This document shows positions 35,948 to 44,190 of a stretch of DNA of 64,000 nt, one piece after another. The stretch covers positions 1 to 64,000 of the forward strand of contig NZ_JAUTDN010000037.1 of assembly GCF_030646155.1 (NCBI RefSeq). Reading direction: 5' to 3'. The translations under genes were made by a program, and so were the position numbers. The notes beneath the pieces are model-generated. The model did not search any database. It was not told where the DNA came from and saw nothing but the letters and a program-made list of their open reading frames with translations. This DNA comes from Conexibacter sp. CPCC 205762 (GTDB lineage: Bacteria > Actinomycetota > Thermoleophilia > Solirubrobacterales > Solirubrobacteraceae). The first letter of the stretch is position 1. Each line of letters starts with the position of its first letter.

Positions 35948-36040
35948 TGGCGGAGGGCGGGAGACTCGAACTCCATCCGAGGCACTACCTCGGACTCCCG
36001 GTTATCAGCCGTTTGCGCCGTCCTCGGCGCTTCACCCTCC
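35948..36040 (-). tRNA. Class-II tRNA-like gene with 8/4 acceptor/T-stem layout, anticodon apparently GAU
   Basis: 93 nt including an encoded CCA (35948-35950). The acceptor stem ggagggtg (36033-36040) pairs over 8 bp with cgccctcc (35952-35959); discriminator G. The D arm is gcgccg/cggcgc, 6 bp, with 4-nt loop agga (36021-36024). The variable arm tccgagg/cctcgga is 7 bp with a 5-nt loop (35976-35994). The T stem ggag/ctcc is 4 bp with loop ttcgagt (35964-35970). The anticodon loop ctgataa gives GAU (36004-36006), but the stem has only three Watson-Crick pairs (cgg/ccg) and two A-G mismatches. A standard 7/5 reading would force a T-C mismatch, so 8/4 fits better. The 6-bp D stem and 4-nt loop are tRNA-Sec-like; the long arm and G73 are serine-like. 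Allo-tRNAs with 8/4 branches are known from other phyla. Confidence 0.75.
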
Positions 36041-36152
36041 GTCCCCAAGGACTCTACGGGCCGACGCGCCGATACACCACCCACTAGATCAGTGAGTTTT
36101 GCTCGTCTTTTCTAGGATCAACGATGAAGCGAGCTCAGTTCGCTGGCCCTGC

Positions 36153-37574
36153 TCACATCCCCGCCAGCTTCGCGGCCGCCTTCGCGAGAAGGCTGGTGCG
36201 GGGGCTGGTGGAGGCGGTCTCGCGGCGGTCGGCGGTGCGGTAGAGGGCGTAGACGAGGTTGGCGCCGATCCAGCGCAGCGGCTCGGGCTCCCAGCGGCGG
36301 GCGTCGTGGCCGACCCAGGGGAGCGCGGTCGCGTCGCTGTCGCGGCCGAGTGCGAGGTCGGCGAGCGTGCGGCCCATCAGGGCGCTGGTGGTGACGCCGT
36401 TGCCGACGTAGCCGCCGGCCGTGCCGAGGCCGGTTGCGCGGTCGAGGCGGACGGTCGCCGACCAGTCGCGCGGGACGCCGAGCACGCCGCACCAGGCGTG
36501 CTCGACCGGGACCGCGGCGGCCGCGGGGAAGAACTCGCGCAGCAGCCGCGTCAGCTGCGCGATCGTCTCGGGCTGGGTCTGGCCGAGCGTGTCCGTGCGC
36601 GAGCCGAAGCGGTAGGGCACGCCGCGGCCGCCGAAGGCGATCCGGTCGTCGGCGGTGCGCTGGGCGTAGATGTAGGCGTGCGCCATGTCGCCGAGCAGTT
36701 CGCGACCCTCCCAGCCGATCTCCGCCCAGGCCGACTGCGGCAGCGGCGCCGTCACGACGATCGCCGAGTTGAGCGGGAGCCATGCGCGCTTGCGGCCCTT
36801 CAGCGAGGCGGTGAAGCCCTCCAGGCAGGTCAGCACGATCGGCGCGCGCACGACGCCGCGATCGGTCACGGCACGCGCCTGACCGGCGCCGCCGGCCGCG
36901 CCCGCGCCCGCCGGCTCCACCGAGCGCACCGTCGTCGACTCGACGATCCGCACGCCCAGCCGCTGCACCGCGCTCGCCAGCCCCTGCACCAGCTTCGCCG
37001 GCTGAATCCGCGCGCAGTGCGGGCTCCAGGAGCCGATCGAGCCGCCCGCGACGCGGATCCGCGCGGCCGTCTCCTCAGCGCTCAGCTCGACGATGTCGCC
37101 CGGCTGGTCGTAGCCCCAGGCGCGCTCGTGCGCGATCGCCTCGCGCAGCCGCTCCGCCTGCGCCGGACTGCGCGCGACCTGCAGCACGCCGTTGTGGACG
37201 ACGTCGGCGTCGATCCCCTCTCGCGAGCAGACCTCCAGCACGTCGCCGATCGTGCGGCGCATCGCGTGCTGGATCGCGATCACGGAATCGCGGCCGTGCT
37301 CGGCCGACAGCTGCTCGCGCGGGGCGGTGAAGTGGTCCGACAGCCAACCGCCGTTGCGGCCGGAGGCGCCGAAGCCGCAGAACTCCCGCTCGACCACGAG
37401 CACGTCGAGGTCGGGCTGGGCGCGCTTGAGGTGGTAGGCGGTCCAGAGGCCGGTGAAGCCGCCGCCGACGATGCAGACGTCGGCGGTCATGTCGCCGTCG
37501 AGCGGATCGCGCCGGGCCGGCAGCGCCGTGCTCGCGTACCAGAAGGAGACGCCGCCGTTGCGCAGCGCGCTCAT
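36153..37574 (-). CDS. FAD-dependent amine/amino-acid oxidase (DAO family, PuuB-like)
   Basis: 473 residues. The FAD-binding motif CIVGGGFTGLWTAYHL lies at about 34-50 and the second ribose Glu in VVEREFCGFGASGRNGGW, the block typical of gamma-glutamylputrescine oxidase and sarcosine-oxidase relatives. GGYVGNGVTTSALMGRTLA near the C-terminus closes the FAD site. It should oxidise an amine or N-methyl amino acid and release H2O2. Its ATG overlaps the Lrp/AsnC stop (ATGA, 37571-37574), so regulator and oxidase are co-transcribed. Confidence 0.88.
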   Translation of the reverse strand: MSALRNGGVSFWYASTALPARRDPLDGDMTADVCIVGGGFTGLWTAYHLKRAQPDLDVLVVEREFCGFGASGRNGGWLSDHFTAPREQLSAEHGRDSVIAIQHAMRRTIGDVLEVCSREGIDADVVHNGVLQVARSPAQAERLREAIAHERAWGYDQPGDIVELSAEETAARIRVAGGSIGSWSPHCARIQPAKLVQGLASAVQRLGVRIVESTTVRSVEPAGAGAAGGAGQARAVTDRGVVRAPIVLTCLEGFTASLKGRKRAWLPLNSAIVVTAPLPQSAWAEIGWEGRELLGDMAHAYIYAQRTADDRIAFGGRGVPYRFGSRTDTLGQTQPETIAQLTRLLREFFPAAAAVPVEHAWCGVLGVPRDWSATVRLDRATGLGTAGGYVGNGVTTSALMGRTLADLALGRDSDATALPWVGHDARRWEPEPLRWIGANLVYALYRTADRRETASTSPRTSLLAKAAAKLAGM

Positions 37575-38098
37575 GCCGTCGCCTCCGCCGCCGCGACCTC
37601 GCCGACACCCCAGCCGTACGCCATCTTGTGCATCTCCAGGATCAGGAACGACTCGGCGCCGGTGACGCCGTCGATCGTGTGCAGGCGCCGCGTCAGCAGC
37701 TCGCCGAAATGGGCCGAGTCGCGGCAGATCACCTCGACCAGCACGTCGTAGCCGCCGGCGACCGAGGCGACGTACGACGTCTCCGGCAGCGCGACGATCG
37801 CGGCGCAGACGCCGTCGAGCGAACCGGGCCGCACCTTCACGCCGATCATCGCCATCAGGTCGAAGCCGATCTTGAGCGGGTCGGCGATCCCGACGACCTG
37901 CAGGATCCCCGCCCGCTCCAGCCGCTGCGCGCGGTAGCGCACGACCGACTCGGAGACGCCGAGGTCGGACGCGATGCGGCTGTACGGCCGGCGCCCGTCG
38001 GGCTGCAGCGCAGCGATCAGCCGGCGGTCGACATCGTCAAGCCGGACTTGCTGATTCTGCGCTTCAGCGGACTCGATATTGCGAACTCCTCGATCCAT
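37571..38098 (-). CDS. Lrp/AsnC-family transcriptional regulator
   Basis: 175 residues. The HTH spans about 20-65 (LDDVDRRLIAALQPDGRRPYSRIASDLGVSESVVRYRAQRL, here in parts: DDVDRRLIAALQPDGR and IASDLGVSESVVRYRAQ), followed by the RAM ligand domain (VAGGYDVLVEVICRD). I chose the ATG at 38098; a start at 38134 would add residues with no homology pattern. It probably senses the amine or amino acid oxidised by the coupled FAD enzyme. Confidence 0.88.
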   Translation of the reverse strand: MDRGVRNIESAEAQNQQVRLDDVDRRLIAALQPDGRRPYSRIASDLGVSESVVRYRAQRLERAGILQVVGIADPLKIGFDLMAMIGVKVRPGSLDGVCAAIVALPETSYVASVAGGYDVLVEVICRDSAHFGELLTRRLHTIDGVTGAESFLILEMHKMAYGWGVGEVAAAEATA

Positions 38099-38153
38099 AC
38101 AGCAGTTTCTACCCGTATCCGCGAACGGACGCAAGCTGCCTGGCGCAGCGGGG

Positions 38154-38159
38154 TATCGT
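38154..38159 (+). promoter_or_regulatory. -10 box (TATCGT) of the DUF2630 gene, leaderless layout
   Basis: TATCGT lies 7 nt before the ATG at 38167 with no ribosome site between. Confidence 0.5.
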
Positions 38160-38166
38160 CAGCGGC

Positions 38167-38412
38167 ATGAACGACGAGCAGATCCAGCAGCAGATCGAGG
38201 CACTTGAGAGCGAGCGGCTGAGCATTCGCGAGCGCGAGGGCGCCAGCGATCCCGACCTCGCCGCGGACCGCGTCCGGCTCGAGGCGATCGGCGTCGAGCT
38301 CGACCGCCTCTGGGACCTCCAGCGCCAGCGCCGCGCGCTGCGCGACGCCGGCGGGGATCCCGACCAGGCGGTCGAACGCCCGGCCTCGACGGTCGAGAGA
38401 TACCTGCAGTAG
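38167..38412 (+). CDS. DUF2630 family protein
   Basis: 81 residues, charged and helical, with two likely helices (about 1-30 and 33-62): IQQQIEALESERLSIREREG then RLEAIGVELDRLWDLQRQRR. The QxxI...LxxER...LDxxWDLLRQRRA-like pattern and length fit DUF2630, a small actinobacterial family of unknown role. It sits alone between two reverse-strand units. Confidence 0.8.
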   Translation: MNDEQIQQQIEALESERLSIREREGASDPDLAADRVRLEAIGVELDRLWDLQRQRRALRDAGGDPDQAVERPASTVERYLQ

Positions 38413-38416
38413 CCGC

Positions 38417-39121
38417 TCAGCCGGCGACGAGGCCGCCGTCGATCACCAGCTCGGTGCCGGTGACGAAGGCGGCGTCGTCGGAGGCGAGATAGGCGATCGC
38501 CTTCGCCACTTCCTCGGCGCGGCCGAGCCGGCCCATCGGCTGGCGCGCGACGAGCGCCGCGCGCGTCGCGGCCGGGTCCTCGGCGGCGTCGATCAGGCGG
38601 CCGACCCAGGGCGTGTCGACCGTTCCCGGGCAGACGCAGTTGACCCGGATCCCGTCACCGACGTGGTCGATCGCCATCGCCTTCGTCAGCGCGATCACCG
38701 CGCCCTTGGAGGCGCAGTAGGCGGCGCGGTTCTTCAAGCCGACCATCCCGGCGATCGAGGCAGCGTTGACGATCACGCCGGAGCCGCGCGCGATCATCCC
38801 GGGCAGCAGCGCGCGCGAGACGTTGAAGATCCCTCTCACGTTGACCGCGAAGACCGCGTCCCACAGCTCCGGCGGGGTGTCGACCACGTTCTGCGTCGAG
38901 CCGGTGCCGGCGACGTTCGCGAGACAGTCGATCGGGCCCACCTCCGCAAGCGACCGCGCGACCGCCTCGGTGTCGGTCACGTCGACCGTCACCGCAACGC
39001 CCTCGCCCGCGGCCCGGTCCAGCCCGACGACCTCCCACCCGCGCGCCGCCAGCTCCAGCGCCGTCGCACGGCCGATCCCGGATGCGGCGCCCGTCACCAG
39101 CGCGACTCTCTGCGTGTCCAT
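38417..39121 (-). CDS. SDR-family dehydrogenase (2-keto-3-deoxy-acid dehydrogenase-like)
   Basis: 234 residues. VTGAASGIGRAT is the NAD site and VVGLDRA has an Asp after strand 2 (NAD preference); Ser and YCASKGAV form the catalytic pair. The short length and NVAGTG, VNCVCPGTVDTPW segments resemble 2-keto-3-deoxy-L-fuconate dehydrogenases, but that is only a similarity impression. Start at 39121 with AGGAG upstream. Last gene of the reverse-strand catabolic operon, 23 bp after the SMP-30 gene. Confidence 0.82.
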   Translation of the reverse strand: MDTQRVALVTGAASGIGRATALELAARGWEVVGLDRAAGEGVAVTVDVTDTEAVARSLAEVGPIDCLANVAGTGSTQNVVDTPPELWDAVFAVNVRGIFNVSRALLPGMIARGSGVIVNAASIAGMVGLKNRAAYCASKGAVIALTKAMAIDHVGDGIRVNCVCPGTVDTPWVGRLIDAAEDPAATRAALVARQPMGRLGRAEEVAKAIAYLASDDAAFVTGTELVIDGGLVAG

Positions 39122-39144
39122 CGACTCTCCTGTTGGTCCTGGCG

Positions 39145-40002
39145 TCAGCCGCCGAAGGGATGTGACGGTACGCCGCTCGCGCCGGGGGCGTCGTGCGCGA
39201 GCAGCGCGCCGGCGTGGGGCTCGCCGCTCGGCGCGCCGTCGGCGGCCGTGGTGATCCAGAGGCGGCCGGCGCCGAAGGCGCAGCTCGTCACCTGGCCGGC
39301 GCCGGGGACGGGCAGGCGGCTCAGCTCGCGGCCGTCGGGGGCGAGGCGCGTCAGTGCGCCGGCGCCCCAGAGGGCGAGCCAGATCACGCCGTCGGCGTCG
39401 ACGGCGAGGCCGTCGGGGATCGCGTCGGCGAACGTCGCGAGCGTGCGCGGCGGGCCGAGCGTGCCGGCGCGCGCGTCGGACGGCGCGGCGGTCAGCTCGC
39501 GCGTGCCGGAGTCGACGAGGTAGAGCGTGTCGTGCCGGGGGCTCCAGCCGATCCCGTTCGCCATCGCGAGGCCCTCGCGAGCGGTCGTGACGGTGCCGTC
39601 GGGGTCGACGCGGAAGAGCGCGCCGTCGGGCCGGCCGGCGCGCGAGGCGCTGCCGATCCAGAGGCGGCCGCGCGCGTCGCAGGCGCCGTCGTTGAGGACG
39701 AGGTCGCCGTCGGGCGGGAGCAGCTCGATCGTCTCCTCGGTCCTGCCGGCGGGATCGAGCAGCAGCAGCGCGCCGTCGACCGCCGCGACGTGGCCGCCGC
39801 GTCGCCGGGGGACGACGAGGCTGAGGCGGGCGCCGAGCGTGCGCGGCGCCCGCGGGCCGTCGGCAGGATCGAAGCGGTGCCAGGCGCCGGCCTCGACGTC
39901 GACCCAATGGAGGAGCTGCTCGCGCGCGTCCCAGACCGGGCCCTCGCCGAGCCGGGCGGGGCCGGGGTCGGCGATCGTCACGCGCGACGCCGCTGCCGTC
40001 AT
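39145..40002 (-). CDS. SMP-30/gluconolactonase family lactonase
   Basis: 285 residues, six-bladed propeller type. Family blocks: LGEGPVWDAREQLLHWVD (metal Glu), LNDGACDARGRLWIGS (metal Asn/Asp), NGIGWSPRHDTLYLVDS and IPDGLAVDADGVIWLA (metal Asp). It hydrolyses aldonolactones to acids, the step after a sugar 1-dehydrogenase. The start overlaps the stop of the PLP gene (ATGA, 39999-40002). With the SDRs and alcohol dehydrogenase in this operon it points to oxidative sugar catabolism. Confidence 0.9.
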   Translation of the reverse strand: MTAAASRVTIADPGPARLGEGPVWDAREQLLHWVDVEAGAWHRFDPADGPRAPRTLGARLSLVVPRRRGGHVAAVDGALLLLDPAGRTEETIELLPPDGDLVLNDGACDARGRLWIGSASRAGRPDGALFRVDPDGTVTTAREGLAMANGIGWSPRHDTLYLVDSGTRELTAAPSDARAGTLGPPRTLATFADAIPDGLAVDADGVIWLALWGAGALTRLAPDGRELSRLPVPGAGQVTSCAFGAGRLWITTAADGAPSGEPHAGALLAHDAPGASGVPSHPFGG

Positions 40003-41108
40003 CGCGCGGCGTCCTCGGCGGACGCTCCGGCGAGCCCTGCGAGCCAGCCGGCGGCGACGCGCTCGACCTCCTCCGGCTGACAATCGCCCGCGCCGCCCGC
40101 CCACACGGCGGCGCTGGCGAGGTCCTTCGCGCCGCTGCCGGTGAGGATCACGACGACGTCGGCGTCGGCGGCGAGGCGGCCGGCGGCGCGGTCGGCGGCC
40201 GCGGCGGCGACGCCGGTCGCGGCGGCCGGCTCGACGAAGACGCCTTCCAACCGCGCGAGCTGGCGCTGGGCCTCGAGGATCGCCGCGTCGGCGACGGCGC
40301 TGCCCCAGCCGCCGCTCGCCCGCACGCGCGCGACCGACGCCCCGCCGTCGGGCGGGGCGGGCAGCTGCAGGCCGGAGATCGCGGTCGTGCAGCGTTCGAC
40401 GCGCGGCTGGTCGAGGCGGCCGTCGAGCGCGAGCGCGATCGGCGCGCAGCCATCCGGCTGGGCGACGACGACGCGCGTGCCCGCCGCGCCCGCGTCGGCG
40501 AGGCCGCGCGCGACGCAGACGCTCAGCCCGCCGCCGCCGGTCGGCACGTAGACGACGTCCGGCGGGTCGGCCTCCGCCAGCTCGTGGCCGATCGTGTCGG
40601 CGCCGCGCATGCCGTCGGGGTTGAGCGCGTTGGCGGTCACGCCGAGGAAGAGGTCGTGCTCGGCCGCGAGCGCGCGGACGGTCGCGAAGACCCGCTCGGC
40701 GGCGGCCGCGCTGCCGCCCGTGCCGATGTCGGCGACGCGCACGACGGTCGTCCCCACGGCCTCGATCGGGACGAGCTTCTCGCGCGTGATCGTCGGCGTC
40801 GCGAACAGCAGGCCGGGCAGGCCGGCGCGCGCGCCGTAGGCGCCGAGCGAGGTGCCGGCGTTGCCGGAGGAGGTCGCGATCCAGCCGCGCTGCCCGCGCT
40901 CGCACGCGAGCGTCAGCGAGAGCGCGGCGATGCGGTCCTTGTACGAGCCGGTCGGATTGACGTGCTCGCACTTCGCCCGCAGCCGCGGCAGCCCGATCGC
41001 GGCGCCGAGTCGCGGCAGCGCGACGGTCGGCGTCGCGCCCTCGCCGAGCGTGACCCATTCGCCGGCGACCGGCGGCAGCAGCGCGGCGTGGCGGGCGATC
41101 CCGGTCAT
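39999..41108 (-). CDS. Threonine-synthase-like PLP enzyme (fold type II)
   Basis: 369 residues. The PLP lysine is in NPTGSYKDR, SSGNAGTSLGAYGARAGLP is the phosphate/substrate loop, PTGGGGLSVCVA is the PLP-phosphate glycine loop, and LTGSGAKD closes the site. The overall pattern is threonine synthase, but in a catabolic operon it may be a lyase for a hydroxy- or amino-acid (for example an ammonia-lyase). Stop and start overlap with both neighbours. Confidence 0.83.
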   Translation of the reverse strand: MTGIARHAALLPPVAGEWVTLGEGATPTVALPRLGAAIGLPRLRAKCEHVNPTGSYKDRIAALSLTLACERGQRGWIATSSGNAGTSLGAYGARAGLPGLLFATPTITREKLVPIEAVGTTVVRVADIGTGGSAAAAERVFATVRALAAEHDLFLGVTANALNPDGMRGADTIGHELAEADPPDVVYVPTGGGGLSVCVARGLADAGAAGTRVVVAQPDGCAPIALALDGRLDQPRVERCTTAISGLQLPAPPDGGASVARVRASGGWGSAVADAAILEAQRQLARLEGVFVEPAAATGVAAAAADRAAGRLAADADVVVILTGSGAKDLASAAVWAGGAGDCQPEEVERVAAGWLAGLAGASAEDAAR

Positions 41109-42187
41109 CGCGCGGCCTCCTCGGGGGCGGCGGGCGCGGGCGTCGCGGGTGGCGCGGGCGGCGCGGCGAGCGCAGGCGGCGGCGCGATCAGGGCGAGCGA
41201 ATCGCCCGCGGCGACGCGCGCGTCGCGGCGCAGGAACATGACGATCCCGTCGCGGGGCGCGACGAGCCGCTCGCCCTCCCACATCTCGCCGAGCAGATCG
41301 CCAGCTCTGACGTGTGCGCCCGCGTGTGTGCGCGTGATGAACAAGCCGTCAGCATGAGCGATGAGCGAGGCGTCGAGGTCGCCATCGCCGCCGCGGATCA
41401 GCCCGCGCGGGCAATCTCTGGGTCTGTCAGACCCGGAGATTGCACGTTCGGCGGGAAGCATTCCCAGCGACGCGAGCGCCCGCAACGTCCCGCCGACGAG
41501 CGCGTCCAGCTCGGCGCCGCGAACCTCGCCGCCGCCGCCGGCCTCGGCGTAGATCGCCGGGATGCCGAGCGTCGCGGCGGCCGAGAGGGTGCGGCCGGGG
41601 CCGATCGCGTCGTGGGCCCAGGTCAGCGGCGCCGCGAACGCCTCCGCGGCCGCCCGCGAGCGCGCCGCGACGGCCGCGTCGCCGCCGGCGAGGAAGCCGC
41701 AGAAGAGCGGCATCGCCCCGGCGCGACCAGCCGAGTGGAGGTCGATCAGCAGGTCGGCGCCGACGAGCACGTCGCGCATGATCGCCGCCGCCAGCCGCGC
41801 CGTCGGCCCACCCGCGGCGTCGCCGGGAAAGGCCCGCGCGAGGTTGCCGCCGTCCGGCTCCGCGCCCGCCGCACCGCCGCCCGCCGGATCCGGCGCGCGA
41901 GCGGCGTCGGCGAGCGCGGCCTCCGCCGGCGTGCAGCGCGCATCCGCCGCATGTGCGAGCGGGTTCGCGACCGCCAGCGCGCGGATGCTGCCGCGCAGCT
42001 CGCGCCCGCGCAGCTCGGCGACGATCCGCCGCACCGCCAGCACGCCCTCCGGCTCGTCCCCGTGCACGCCGCCGAGCAGCACGACGACGGGACCGGCGCC
42101 GCCGCGCAGCTCATCGACGGGCAGCGTCGCCGCGCCGGCCGCGACCGCGTGCCGCGTCAGCTCGGCCGTGCGTGGCGGCGCCGTCAT
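41105..42187 (-). CDS. Aspartoacylase/succinylglutamate desuccinylase-family deacylase
   Basis: 360 residues, M14-type zinc deacylase. GGVHGDEPEG gives the zinc His and Glu; LLIDLHSAGRAGAMP gives the third His; IPAIYAEAGGGGEV may supply the catalytic Glu. The C-terminal barrel (about 270-335) resembles the DoeB/AstE type. Such enzymes remove an acyl group from an N-acyl amino acid. Position between PLP enzyme and RidA suggests that it frees an amino acid that the PLP enzyme then deaminates. Ala/Pro-rich tail. Confidence 0.83.
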   Translation of the reverse strand: MTAPPRTAELTRHAVAAGAATLPVDELRGGAGPVVVLLGGVHGDEPEGVLAVRRIVAELRGRELRGSIRALAVANPLAHAADARCTPAEAALADAARAPDPAGGGAAGAEPDGGNLARAFPGDAAGGPTARLAAAIMRDVLVGADLLIDLHSAGRAGAMPLFCGFLAGGDAAVAARSRAAAEAFAAPLTWAHDAIGPGRTLSAAATLGIPAIYAEAGGGGEVRGAELDALVGGTLRALASLGMLPAERAISGSDRPRDCPRGLIRGGDGDLDASLIAHADGLFITRTHAGAHVRAGDLLGEMWEGERLVAPRDGIVMFLRRDARVAAGDSLALIAPPPALAAPPAPPATPAPAAPEEAAR

Positions 42188-42654
42188 CAGCCCCGCCGCA
42201 CCCGCGCGACGGCCTCGACCTCGACCGGGGCGCCGAGCGGCAGCGCGGCGACGCCGACGGCGGAGCGGGCGTGGCGGCCGGCGTCGCCGAGCACCTCGTG
42301 GATCAGCTCGGAGGCGCCGTGGGCGACCTCGGGCTGCAAGGTGAACTGCGGCGCGCTGGCGACGAAGACGGTCAGCTTCGGCACCGCCGCGATCTGCTCC
42401 AGCGAACCGGCCGCGCGTGCCAGGCGGGCGAGCACGTGGGCGGCGGCGCGACGGGCGCAGTCATAGCCGACGGCGACGTCCGCCTCCGACGTCAACGGGC
42501 CGGTGTGGAGCAGTCTGCCGTCGACGAACGGGACCTGGCCGGAAACCCACAGCAGGCCGTCGTCGTCGGCGACCGGCAGATGCCAGTCGAGCACGGCGTC
42601 GGGGGCGGGCAGGTCGAGGCCGAGCGCGCGCAGGCGCTCAGTCGGGCTGGTCAC
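42187..42654 (-). CDS. RidA-family imine/enamine deaminase-like protein
   Basis: 155 residues. LWVSGQVPFVDG near the N-terminus and HARSAVGVAALPLGAPVEVEAVA at the C-terminus (ARSAVGVAALPLGAPVEVE) include the Arg of the RidA active site. RidA proteins hydrolyse reactive 2-aminoacrylate-like imines released by PLP lyases, which suits the PLP gene two positions downstream. The GTG at 42654 overlaps the MlrC stop (GTGA); the stop overlaps the deacylase start by one base. Confidence 0.85.
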   Translation of the reverse strand: MTSPTERLRALGLDLPAPDAVLDWHLPVADDDGLLWVSGQVPFVDGRLLHTGPLTSEADVAVGYDCARRAAAHVLARLARAAGSLEQIAAVPKLTVFVASAPQFTLQPEVAHGASELIHEVLGDAGRHARSAVGVAALPLGAPVEVEAVARVRRG

Positions 42655-44186
42655 GTGGGGACTCCTGTGGTGGTGAACGGATCGACCGCGGCCGGCGCGG
42701 TCGTGCGCGGCAGGCGGTACGGGTCGGCGGGGCAGCAGCCGGGCGTGTCGACCTCGATCGCCGCCGCGGCGACCTCGGCGTACGGCGCCCGCCAGGCGAC
42801 CGCGCCCTTCAGCGCGATCATGCTCGCGCGCGCCGGGTCGATGCCGCACGAGGTCAGCTGCTCGAGGTGGAAGGGCGGCGTCGCGCGCTCCATCGCCAGC
42901 ACCGTCACGCCGGCGCCCTCGACCTCCAGCACGGCCGTCGCGCCCATCGAGAAGCGCTGGCCGGTCATGTAGCTGCCGCCGGAGGTGTAGTCGCCGTCGC
43001 CGAGCCGCACGACGCGCGCGCGCAGCTCGACCGGCGGGCCGTGCAGGTCGTCGGTGTGGCCGCCGAGCGCGAGCGACAGGACGGTGCCGGCGCCGGCCGC
43101 GTGCGCCGCGCGCACCGCCGCGGCGTCGACGACCGTCACGATCGCACCGCGCGCTCTCGCCGCGACCATCGCCGCCAGCAGCGCGGTGCCGTCGCCCGGC
43201 CCGCCGCCGCCGACGTTGTCGGCGAGGTCGGCGAGCACGACCGGCCGCGCCGCGCTCTCCAGCGCCCGCGCGACCGCCTCCGCGGGCGGCGGATACGACC
43301 CCGCGAACGCGGGCAGCGCCGCCTCGACGTCCGCGAGCGTCTCCGCGACGACCGCCCGCGCCGTCTCCAGCGCGCCCGCCGGCGCCGTCACCGCGACGCC
43401 GAAGCCGGCGCGCGCGACGTCGCTGTAGGGGAAGCCGGGCAGCAGCGAGACGCGCAGCGCGCCGGCCGCGGCGGCGCGCGCCTCGGCGCGCGCGAGCAGC
43501 CCGCGCATCGGCTCGTCGTCGGTCCCCTGCGCGACCGGCGAGGTCAGCGCCGGCAGCTTGCCGTAGGCGGTCACCGGGACGCCGCCGCGCGCCGTGTCCG
43601 CGTCCGCGTCCGACGCCTCGCCGGCCGCAGCGCCCACCGCGCTGGCCACGATCCCCGCCGCGTCCCGTCCGCACGCGTGCATGTCGACGTGCGGGTAGGT
43701 GCGGTAGCCGACGATCGCGTCGCACAGCGCGGCAGCCTCCGGCGACAGGTTCGCGTGCAGGTCGAGCACGGCCGCCAGCGGCACCGCGCCGAAGCGCGAG
43801 CGCACGCGGCGGAGCGTCTCGGCCTCCATGTCGGACGCGCCGTCGGCGACCATCGCGCCGTGCAGGTTGACGAGCACGGCGTCGCAGTCGCCAGCGGACG
43901 CCAGCGCGTCCTCCAACCGCTCCAGCAGCGCATGCGTCGTCTCGGCGTCGGGCGGCCCGCCCGGCCAGGCGCCGGCCGACAGCACGCCGACCGGCGAAAG
44001 CCCCGCGTCCGCGAGCCCGTCGAGGAAGCCGCCGATCACCGACCCCGTCCCGCGATGGTGGCCGAGCAGCGCGTCGCCCGAGACGAGCTCGAAGCGCTCG
44101 AAGTCGGCGAGCGTCGTGACGCGGGCGGAGTACGTGTTCGTCTCCTGCCAGATGCCGACGAGCGCGACCCGTGCCACCGCCGTCAC
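42651..44186 (-). CDS. MlrC (M81) family metallopeptidase-like protein
   Basis: 511 residues. WQETNTYS near the N-terminus, VNLHGAMV and VLDLHANLS (metal-binding Asp/His), and GYRTYPHVDM are the conserved blocks of DUF1485/MlrC, first known for microcystin degradation. DLADNVGGGGPGDGT is the C-terminal family mark. Most homologues sit in catabolic operons with dipeptide-type transporters, as here, and their natural substrates are unknown. The start is a GTG at 44186 or the next GTG downstream; neither has a good ribosome site, so coupling to the upstream gene (4-bp gap) is likely. Confidence 0.9.
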   Translation of the reverse strand: MTAVARVALVGIWQETNTYSARVTTLADFERFELVSGDALLGHHRGTGSVIGGFLDGLADAGLSPVGVLSAGAWPGGPPDAETTHALLERLEDALASAGDCDAVLVNLHGAMVADGASDMEAETLRRVRSRFGAVPLAAVLDLHANLSPEAAALCDAIVGYRTYPHVDMHACGRDAAGIVASAVGAAAGEASDADADTARGGVPVTAYGKLPALTSPVAQGTDDEPMRGLLARAEARAAAAGALRVSLLPGFPYSDVARAGFGVAVTAPAGALETARAVVAETLADVEAALPAFAGSYPPPAEAVARALESAARPVVLADLADNVGGGGPGDGTALLAAMVAARARGAIVTVVDAAAVRAAHAAGAGTVLSLALGGHTDDLHGPPVELRARVVRLGDGDYTSGGSYMTGQRFSMGATAVLEVEGAGVTVLAMERATPPFHLEQLTSCGIDPARASMIALKGAVAWRAPYAEVAAAAIEVDTPGCCPADPYRLPRTTAPAAVDPFTTTGVPT

Positions 44187-44190
44187 CGCC

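Noticed and set aside
35948..36040. Reading the tRNA-like gene as tRNA-Sec
   Set aside because: The D arm fits, but the anticodon loop has no UCA, and the acceptor plus T-stem total 12 bp rather than the 13 expected for bacterial tRNA-Sec. No SelA/SelB genes are in the window.
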